Source: Thalassospira sp. UBA1131 (GTDB taxonomy: Bacteria > Pseudomonadota > Alphaproteobacteria > Rhodospirillales > Thalassospiraceae). From it: a stretch of DNA of 5,529 nucleotides. Numbering within the stretch: the first letter of the stretch is position 1; every line of letters starts with the position of its first letter. Position numbers and translations under genes: made by a program. Under the pieces are notes generated by a model, which was not told where the DNA came from, searched no databases, and saw only the letters and a list, made by a program, of their open reading frames with translations. The stretch covers positions 36,015 through 41,543 of the forward strand of contig NZ_DCAO01000033.1 in assembly GCF_002311515.1 (NCBI RefSeq), read 5' to 3'. This document shows positions 1 through 4,941 of the stretch, piece after piece.

Positions 1-1
1 T

Positions 2-1192
2 TTCGCTGAACTTGATGGCGAGACACTTCCGCCCAACACCTATGGCCTGCGCCAGATCCCGAACGTCAACGGTGGTCTGGTGGCGATGGATCCGCACACC
101 GGTCGCGTACTGGCGATGTCGGGCGGTTTTTCGCACGATCTGTCGAAGTTCAACCGTGCGACACAGGCCCGCCGTCAGCCGGGTTCGGCCTTCAAGCCGT
201 TTATTTATCTGGCGGCCCTGGACCAGGGCTTTACCCCGTCCACACTGGTGCTTGATGCGCCGTTTGTGATTGATCAGGGGCCGGGGCTCGGTAAATGGAA
301 ACCGGGCAACTATAGCGGCCAGTTCTATGGTCCTTCGACCATGCGCCTCGGTATCGAAAAATCGCGAAACCTGATGACGGTGCGTCTGGCACAGACCATC
401 GGCATGCCGACGGTTGTCGATTATGCCGAACGGTTCGGTATTGTTGATGAAATGCCAGATGTCCTTTCGATGTCGCTTGGCGCTGCTGAAACGACGGTGA
501 TGCGTCTGACTGCGGCCTATGCCGAACTGGTCAATGGTGGCAAGAAAATCACCCCGACCCTGATTGACCGTATTCAGGATCGTCGCGGCAATGTGATCTA
601 TCGTCGTGACGAACGCGAATGCACCCTGTGTCAGGATGTGGAATTCCGCAATCAGATGCCGCCTGATCTGCCTGATACCCGTGAACAACTGACCGATCCG
701 GCCAGTGCGTTCCAGATGGTCCACATCATGGAAGGCGTCATTTCGCGTGGTACCGGCCGGACAATTGCCGAACTTGGTTATCCGCTGGCCGGTAAAACCG
801 GCACGACCAATGATTCGCGTGATGCATGGTTTGTCGGCTTCTCGCCCGACCTTGCCGTTGGCGTTTATGTCGGCTTTGACGACAACCGATCCCTTGGCGA
901 CAAGGAGCAGGGCGCAAGTGCCGCTGCCCCGATCTGGAAGGAATTCATGCGCGGTGCGCTGGAAGGCACCAAAGCCATTCCGTTCCGTACACCGCCGGGC
1001 ATTCGCATGGTCCGTGTTGAATCGCGTACCGGCCTTCCGGCTGGCCCGGGTGCTCAGGACGTGATCTGGGAGGCCTTCAAACCCGGCACCATCCCGGCGT
1101 CAAACGACAATGTGATTGATGGCGGTTATAGCGGATCGGGCAATTCGGATAACAGCGCAGGCGCTGTGTCCGGTCCGGGCGGCATTTACTAG
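2..1192 (+). CDS. mrcA: Penicillin-binding protein 1A, C-terminal transpeptidase part (5' end outside window)
   Basis: Class A PBP, a bifunctional inner-membrane enzyme that polymerises glycan strands and cross-links peptide stems in the periplasm. Only the last 396 residues are present, open at the left edge; the membrane anchor and glycosyltransferase domain would lie upstream. All three transpeptidase motifs are in order: SxxK as S-A-F-K (185-196, catalytic Ser), SxN as S-R-N (362-370), and KTG followed by TT (794-802). The stretch before the Ser, with RQPGSAFKP, is typical of the PBP1A/ponA group. A Cys-x-x-Cys pair (CTLC) lies between the SxN and KTG motifs, about 55 codons before KTG; its role is unknown to me. 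The C-terminus is a Gly/Ser/Asn-rich, probably disordered tail. The first ATG in this frame inside the window (80) is internal, because the frame stays open and homologous upstream of it. The assignment to PBP1A rather than another class A PBP is strong but rests on motif recognition alone. Confidence 0.93.
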   Translation, partial: FAELDGETLPPNTYGLRQIPNVNGGLVAMDPHTGRVLAMSGGFSHDLSKFNRATQARRQPGSAFKPFIYLAALDQGFTPSTLVLDAPFVIDQGPGLGKWKPGNYSGQFYGPSTMRLGIEKSRNLMTVRLAQTIGMPTVVDYAERFGIVDEMPDVLSMSLGAAETTVMRLTAAYAELVNGGKKITPTLIDRIQDRRGNVIYRRDERECTLCQDVEFRNQMPPDLPDTREQLTDPASAFQMVHIMEGVISRGTGRTIAELGYPLAGKTGTTNDSRDAWFVGFSPDLAVGVYVGFDDNRSLGDKEQGASAAAPIWKEFMRGALEGTKAIPFRTPPGIRMVRVESRTGLPAGPGAQDVIWEAFKPGTIPASNDNVIDGGYSGSGNSDNSAGAVSGPGGIY

Positions 1193-1240
1193 GCCGCGTG
1201 ACAACGATCATATGGCGGCGAAATCCGCCGCTTAAATATC

Positions 1241-1275
1241 AACAAAGCCGGATGTGATCAGCATCCGGCTTTGTT
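1241..1275 (+). terminator. Hairpin terminator after mrcA
   Basis: A perfect 14-bp inverted repeat (1241-1254 with 1262-1275) has a 7-nt loop and ends in a T-rich but interrupted stretch (TTGTTCGTT). It lies 48 bp after the mrcA stop. A smaller GGCGG/CCGCC hairpin (1214-1229) precedes it. The imperfect T run makes efficiency uncertain, but the position and perfect stem fit a transcript end separating mrcA from phoD. Confidence 0.75.
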
Positions 1276-1370
1276 CGTTCAGGGATGCGTTCATCTGAAA
1301 GAATTTGTTTTCAAATCAGGCCTTTCGCGACGTTGCGCTGTCATCAAACAATGACAAAACGATCAACCGG

Positions 1371-1388
1371 CTGACATCGCACTGTCAT
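1371..1388 (+). promoter_or_regulatory. Pho box (PhoB binding site) upstream of phoD
   Basis: CTGACAT-CGCA-CTGTCAT: two 7-bp direct repeats separated by exactly 4 bp, giving the 11-bp period of PhoB sites; the second repeat matches the CTGTCAT consensus perfectly and the first has one change. It lies 54 bp before the phoD start. Further half-sites flank it: CTGTCAT at 1338-1344, its inverted copy ATGACA at 1351-1356, and TTGTCAT at 1395-1401. In known PhoB promoters the box takes the place of the -35 element. I do not see a good -10 at the expected distance (1399-1404 matches only half of TATAAT). Regulation by phosphate starvation is inferred and agrees with the gene's function. Confidence 0.75.
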
Positions 1389-1427
1389 TTGATTTTGTCA
1401 TTCTCCTCAAGGTGATTTTCATACCTT

Positions 1428-1435
1428 GAAGAGGG
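1428..1435 (+). promoter_or_regulatory. Ribosome-binding site of phoD
   Basis: The purine-rich GAAGAGGG lies 7 nt before the ATG at 1443. It fixes this start, which also places the twin-arginine motif at residues 6-11, as expected for a Tat signal peptide. Confidence 0.7.
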
Positions 1436-1442
1436 TTTCGTT

Positions 1443-3014
1443 ATGTCGTTTCGACTTTCCCGCCGCAAATTTCTTGCCACCAGTGCAACAGCAGGTGCTG
1501 CATCCGCCATGGGTGGTTTCTTTATGCCATCTATTTCCCGTGCTGCTGATCGGCCGATGATTACCCATGGGGTGCAAAGCGGTGATGTGACCGCCAATAC
1601 CGCCTGCATCTGGGGGCGTGCGGATCGTGCATCACGCATGATCACTGAAATCGCAACCACCGAAGGCTTCAAAAATTCGGTCCGCATCCCGCATGTCGAT
1701 GTGCTGCCGGAACGTGATTTTGCCGGCAAGCTTGCGCTGGCGGACCTACCTGCCGGCCAGGATGTCTTTTACAAGATCCATTTTGAAAACCTTGATGACG
1801 CACGCGCATCGTCCGAGCCGATCATTGGCCATTTCCGGACCGCACCGGCGGCGAAACGCAATATTCGGTTCGGTTGGTCAGGCGACACCGCCGGGCAGGG
1901 CTGGGGCATTGATGAAGACCGTGGCGGCATGAAAACCTATGCCACCATTGCCAAACACAACCCGGATTTCTTCATCCATTCCGGTGATACCATCTATGCC
2001 GATGGTCCGTTTGCCGAAACCCAGAAAACCCCGGATGGACAGATTTGGAAAAACATCACCACCGAAGACACCGCCAAGGTTGCCGAAACCATTGACGAGT
2101 TTCGCGGCAACTACAAATACAACATGCTTGATCAGCATCTGCGCGAATTCAACCGCCTGATCCCGGTTTACTATCAATGGGATGACCACGAAGTCACCAA
2201 CAACTGGTATCCCGGCGAGATGCTGCTTGGCGATGATCGCTATACCGAAAAATCAGCATCCCTTCTGGCAGCACGGGCAAACCGTGCATTCCGCGAAATG
2301 TTACCCGTCACCGAACACGCATCCGAACCGGGGCGAGTGTATCGCAAGGTGTCGTATGGTCCGTCCTTGGAAATTTTCTTCCTCGATATGCGAACCTATC
2401 GCGGCACCAACGATGCCAATAACAGTGCAACACCGACAGACAATACCGACTTCCTTGGGCGTGCGCAGATGGAATGGCTCAAACGTGGTCTTTTGAACTC
2501 CAAGGCGACCTGGAAAGTCATCGCGGCTGACATGCCGATTGGCATGATTGTCTATGATGACTGGAAAAACAAAAGCACGTTTGAAAACCTTGCCAATGGC
2601 GATGGTGCGCCTGCCGGACGTGAGCTTGAAATTGTTGAACTGCTGCGCTTTATCAAGAATGCCAAAATCAACAATACCGTCTGGTTGACGGCGGACGTGC
2701 ATTACACCGCTGCCCATTACTATGACCCGAACAAGGCGCAGTTCCAGGACTTCGAACCGTTCTGGGAATTTGTATCCGGTCCGCTTCATGCCGGGACCTT
2801 TGGTCCCAGTGACATGGACAACACGTTCGGCCCGCAGGTGAAATTCACCAAGCACCCAACCAAGGAGCAGGGCGTTAACCTGCCACCATCCTATGGTTTG
2901 CAGTTCTTTGGTCTGGTCGATATCGATGCCGAAACGGAGCAGTTCCGCGTGTCGCTTCGCGATGTTGCCGACGAAGAACTTTATACCGTAACGCTGGATC
3001 CTGTTTTTGGCTGA
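1443..3014 (+). CDS. phoD: PhoD-family alkaline phosphatase/phosphodiesterase, Tat-exported
   Basis: Secreted metallophosphoesterase expected to release phosphate from organic phosphate esters in the periplasm or outside the cell. It is 523 residues long, normal for the family. The N-terminus is a Tat signal: S-R-R-K-F-L-A from residue 6, an Ala/Gly-rich hydrophobic stretch to about 28, and a likely cleavage after SRA (34/35). Residues about 38-135 match the family's N-terminal beta domain (HGVQSGDVTANTACIW). Residues about 140-515 form the PhoD-like metallophosphatase core: SGDTAGQGWG (146-155), HSGDTIYADGP (179-189), WDDHEVTNNW (246-255), AADMPIG (361-367) and TADVHYTAAHYYDP (416-429), which supply the Asp, Tyr, His and Asn metal ligands. 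It belongs to the branch with SGDT where classical PhoD has a Ser-Cys pair. It has its own Pho box upstream and terminator downstream, so it is probably monocistronic and phosphate-regulated. Exact substrate (mono- or diester, phospholipid) cannot be told from sequence. Confidence 0.93.
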   Translation: MSFRLSRRKFLATSATAGAASAMGGFFMPSISRAADRPMITHGVQSGDVTANTACIWGRADRASRMITEIATTEGFKNSVRIPHVDVLPERDFAGKLALADLPAGQDVFYKIHFENLDDARASSEPIIGHFRTAPAAKRNIRFGWSGDTAGQGWGIDEDRGGMKTYATIAKHNPDFFIHSGDTIYADGPFAETQKTPDGQIWKNITTEDTAKVAETIDEFRGNYKYNMLDQHLREFNRLIPVYYQWDDHEVTNNWYPGEMLLGDDRYTEKSASLLAARANRAFREMLPVTEHASEPGRVYRKVSYGPSLEIFFLDMRTYRGTNDANNSATPTDNTDFLGRAQMEWLKRGLLNSKATWKVIAADMPIGMIVYDDWKNKSTFENLANGDGAPAGRELEIVELLRFIKNAKINNTVWLTADVHYTAAHYYDPNKAQFQDFEPFWEFVSGPLHAGTFGPSDMDNTFGPQVKFTKHPTKEQGVNLPPSYGLQFFGLVDIDAETEQFRVSLRDVADEELYTVTLDPVFG

Positions 3015-3045
3015 TCCCTTATCAGACCATCTGAGCTTTGTTGCG

Positions 3046-3076
3046 AAACCCGGCACAAATTCTGTGTCGGGTTTTT
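3046..3076 (+). terminator. Intrinsic terminator after phoD
   Basis: A 12-bp stem (3046-3057 with 3063-3074, one G-T wobble) has the 5-nt loop AATTC and a TTTTT run at 3072-3076. It starts 31 bp after the phoD stop. It is a textbook rho-independent terminator, so prfB needs its own promoter between here and 3186. Confidence 0.9.
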
Positions 3077-3091
3077 GCATGGTTGCAGGGG

Positions 3092-3119
3092 TTTCAAGCG
3101 GGACAAAAACTGTTATAAG
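3092..3119 (+). promoter_or_regulatory. Candidate promoter of prfB
   Basis: TATAAG at 3114-3119 is a good -10 and lies between the phoD terminator and prfB, where a promoter is needed. The matching -35 is weak: TTTCAA at 3092-3097 with a 16-bp spacer. Proposed on position and the -10 match only. Confidence 0.35.
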
Positions 3120-3130
3120 CCACGCCGACA

Positions 3131-3153
3131 TTGCTACATCTTTGATGTGGCAA
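3131..3153 (+). promoter_or_regulatory. Hairpin in the prfB leader
   Basis: A 10-bp stem (3131-3140 with 3144-3153, one U-G pair) is closed by a TTT triloop, 22 nt before the prfB Shine-Dalgarno. There is no T run after it, so it is not an intrinsic terminator. It would be in the mRNA if the TATAAG at 3114 is the -10. The function is unknown; it may simply stabilise the 5' end. Confidence 0.45.
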
Positions 3154-3185
3154 AACAGATTTTCAGACGAATAACGGAGACATCA

Positions 3186-4314
3186 ATGCGCGCCGAAGCA
3201 CAGGCATTGGTCGATGAAATCAAGCAGTCGATGGCACTGCTGAGGAGGCATCTTTGACTGGGATAACGCTCTTAGACGCCTCGACGAACTGAACGCACTT
3301 GCCGAAGACCCGACCCTTTGGGACGATGCGGCAAACGCGCAAAAAGTCATGCGTGAACGTACCCAGCTTGATGACGCCATCAATGGTTATAAAAAGCTCG
3401 CCCAGGAGCTTGAAGACAGTGTTGGTCTGATCGAACTCGGCGAAGCCGAAGGCGACAACGAAACCGTCGAAGAGGCCGAAGAGGTTCTGCGCTCGATCCG
3501 CGACATCGCGGCAAAGCGTGAACTTGAAAGCCTGCTTTCTGGCGAGGCCGATGGCAACGATGCCTATCTCGAAATTCATGCCGGTGCTGGCGGGACCGAG
3601 GCCCAGGATTGGGCGTCGATGCTGGCGCGCATGTATTATCGTTGGGCGGAGTCCAAGGGCTACAAGCTTGAGATGCTTGAAGAAAGTGATGGCGAGGAAG
3701 CCGGTATCAAATCGGTGACCTACAAGATCACGGGTCATAATGCCTATGGCTGGCTCAAGAACGAGGTAGGTGTGCATCGTCTGGTGCGTATTTCGCCCTA
3801 TGACAGTTCCGCACGCCGCCATACCAGCTTCTCGTCGGTGTGGGTTTATCCGGTGATCGATGACGATATCGAAATTGAAATCCTTGATAAGGATCTTCGT
3901 GTCGATACTTATCGTGCATCGGGTGCCGGTGGTCAGCACGTTAACAGAACCGATTCTGCTGTGCGTATCACCCATATCCCGACCGGTATTGTTGCCCAGT
4001 GTCAGAACGACCGTTCGCAGCACAAAAACCGCGATACCGCGATGAAGATGCTTAAAGCCCGTCTGTATGAGGCGGAGCTGCAAAAACGCGAAGCCGAGGC
4101 ACAGGCTGTCGAAGACAGCAAAACCGATATCGGTTGGGGCCATCAAATCAGATCGTACGTCCTGCAGCCTTATCAGATGATCAAGGACCTGCGCACGGGC
4201 ACAGAAACGTCTGATACCCAGGGCGTTCTGAACGGTGATCTTGATGCCTTTATGGCCGCTGCCCTTGCTGCCAAGGTCACCGGATCGGCCGGGGAAATCG
4301 AAGATATCGACTGA
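3186..4314 (+). CDS. prfB: Peptide chain release factor 2, expressed by +1 programmed frameshift
   Basis: Cytoplasmic class I release factor that recognises UGA and UAA in the ribosomal A site and triggers peptidyl-tRNA hydrolysis. The zero frame from ATG 3186 (SD GGAGA at 3176-3180) gives 23 residues and then an in-frame TGA at 3255-3257. Slipping one base after CTT (join 3186-3254, 3256-4314) restores a 375-residue protein, close to the 365 of E. coli RF2. After the shift come D-W-D, the helical N-terminal domain, HAGAGGTEAQDW (131-142), the stop-codon recognition loop with S-P-Y (203-205; S-P-F in E. coli), the catalytic loop SGAGGQHVN with GGQ at 248-250, and the conserved QCQNDRSQHKN stretch. 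The residue equivalent to E. coli 246 is Ala, the form linked to higher release activity than the K-12 Thr. The gene lies alone between two terminators. The identity is not in doubt; the TGA is regulation, not a broken gene. Confidence 0.97.
3243..3258 (+). promoter_or_regulatory. prfB programmed +1 frameshift site (autoregulatory)
   Basis: AGG AGG CAT CTT TGA C. An internal Shine-Dalgarno-like AGGAGG (3243-3248) lies exactly 3 nt before the slippery CTT (3252-3254), followed by the TGA stop (3255-3257) and C. This matches the spacing and CTT-TGA-C core of the E. coli RF2 site (AGGGGG-TAT-CTT-TGA-C). When RF2 is scarce the ribosome pauses at UGA and tRNA-Leu slips +1 to UUU, making more RF2; when RF2 is plentiful a 23-residue peptide is released. 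Confidence 0.96.
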
Positions 4315-4340
4315 TCGGCTATCCTGAACCACCTGCATTT

Positions 4341-4376
4341 AAAAACACCCCGTCAGGATTTGGCGGGGTGTTTTTT
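4341..4376 (+). terminator. Strong intrinsic terminator after prfB
   Basis: A 12-bp perfect stem (4341-4352 with 4364-4375), extendable by three more pairs to a 5-nt loop, has a GC-rich centre (CACCCCG/CGGGGTG) and a TTTTTT run at 4371-4376, followed by GTTTTT. The A run on the 5' side means it could also work on the opposite strand, though no minus-strand gene runs into it here. Confidence 0.92.
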
Positions 4377-4556
4377 GTTTTTCGATGGCCAAACCGGCAG
4401 AAAATCGCAAATCGAGCGCAAATATCCCATTTCTGTCACAGAATTGCCGGATAGCTCTGCAACAGTGTGCTCAAGCGCGATCTGTCGCATACAACAAAAC
4501 ACCCGGGTAATACGGGACACGGGCAGGTCGTGCGGAGCAAACATCCATACTCTCAC

Positions 4557-4562
4557 GGGAAG
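4557..4562 (+). promoter_or_regulatory. Ribosome-binding site that decides the start of the 84-residue protein
   Basis: GGGAAG lies 6 nt before the ATG at 4569. The frame remains open upstream to a GTG at 4467, but that GTG lacks a comparable site and the extra 34 residues look like translated leader (many His, Lys, Asn, no hydrophobic pattern). Confidence 0.6.
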
Positions 4563-4568
4563 ATCCAA

Positions 4569-4823
4569 ATGGCCCATCAGTCCCATGGTCCGGTCGCGGT
4601 CGGCGACCAGTTCAAACTCGCTACACCCAACGGCCCGATTTTCGAAGTCATCAAAATCCGCGAAATGGCCCCGGTTGATCATGCGCTGATCACCAAGGTA
4701 CGGGACCAGAAATCCCCGACGCTGATTGCGATCACCACCTTGCTTGATCGTGATTTCTATATTCCGGTTCCGCCGGAAAGACGCCAGATGCCTGATAATG
4801 ATGGCATATTGCGTGGTCTTTGA
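4569..4823 (+). CDS. Small hypothetical protein, 84 residues
   Basis: I do not recognise this family. The protein has no signal peptide, membrane helix or Cys, so it is probably cytoplasmic. The sequence alternates in a beta-strand-like way: VAVGDQFKLATPNGPIFEVIKI, then HALITKVRDQKSPTLIAI, then RDFYIPVPPE, ending in a polar tail. The opening (GDQF, then a Gly-Pro turn, then FEVIKI) resembles a small beta-barrel or SH3-like fold, but this is only an impression from pattern. The start at 4569 has a good RBS, and codon usage matches the neighbours, which supports a real gene. It stands alone: about 190 bp after the prfB terminator and 118 bp before the deaminase gene. No clear promoter was found in 4376-4556. 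Function unknown. Confidence 0.7.
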   Translation: MAHQSHGPVAVGDQFKLATPNGPIFEVIKIREMAPVDHALITKVRDQKSPTLIAITTLLDRDFYIPVPPERRQMPDNDGILRGL

Positions 4824-4831
4824 TTGTAAAG

Positions 4832-4865
4832 CGTATCGATAGGCTGTTTAGCGCCTGTTGATACG
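4832..4865 (+). repeat. Compound inverted repeat after the 84-residue gene
   Basis: CGTATC (4832-4837) pairs with GATACG (4860-4865), and inside it AGGC (4841-4844) pairs with GCCT (4853-4856); a 3x3 internal loop separates the stems. It starts 8 bp after the stop at 4823. No T run follows, so it is at best a weak or rho-assisted end. A second short hairpin, CCTGTT (4854-4859) with AACAGG (4869-4874), overlaps it and could form only in its place. Confidence 0.4.
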
Positions 4866-4879
4866 AAAAACAGGTTGGC

Positions 4880-4940
4880 TTGGCGGCCCGGACGCGATGA
4901 AATGGCAACATTTAGAATCACCGCCATCCGGGACCGCCAA
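4880..4940 (+). repeat. Long GC-rich inverted repeat abutting the deaminase start codon
   Basis: TTGGCGGCCCGGA (4880-4892) pairs with TCCGGGACCGCCAA (4927-4940): 13 base pairs with a single bulged A (4933) and a 34-nt spacer. The right arm ends one base before the ATG at 4942 and contains the only Shine-Dalgarno-like sequence (GGGA, 4930-4933), so in RNA the stem would cover the ribosome-binding site. A protein-binding operator is the alternative, though the wide spacing makes that less natural. Confidence 0.6.
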
Positions 4941-4941
4941 C

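Noticed and set aside
2301..3131. Minus-strand open frame opposite phoD (276 codons)
   Set aside because: It overlaps the conserved PhoD catalytic core and runs through the phoD terminator; the protein looks like an antisense translation.
3255..3257. In-frame stop suggesting prfB is a pseudogene or sequencing error
   Set aside because: The TGA sits in the exact RF2 recoding context and the +1 frame gives a full-length, intact protein.
3220..4338. Long open frame on the minus strand opposite prfB (372 codons)
   Set aside because: It is the codon-bias shadow of prfB, whose product is unmistakable; the antisense translation has no family features and no RBS context.
4377..4556. Search for a promoter or small RNA between the prfB terminator and the 84-residue gene
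   Set aside because: Partial -35/-10 matches (TTGCCG at 4444, TAATAC at 4508) have no partner at 16-18 bp, and only 4-bp stems such as CCCG/CGGG were found.
4467..4568. Longer version of the 84-residue protein from GTG 4467
   Set aside because: No SD before the GTG, and the added residues are low in hydrophobic content; ATG 4569 has GGGAAG at good spacing.
4860..4900. ACGA in the loop of the 4854-4874 hairpin as a guanidine-II (mini-ykkC) riboswitch
   Set aside because: That class needs two hairpins with tight 4-nt ACGR loops; here the loop is 9 nt and there is no second ACGR hairpin.
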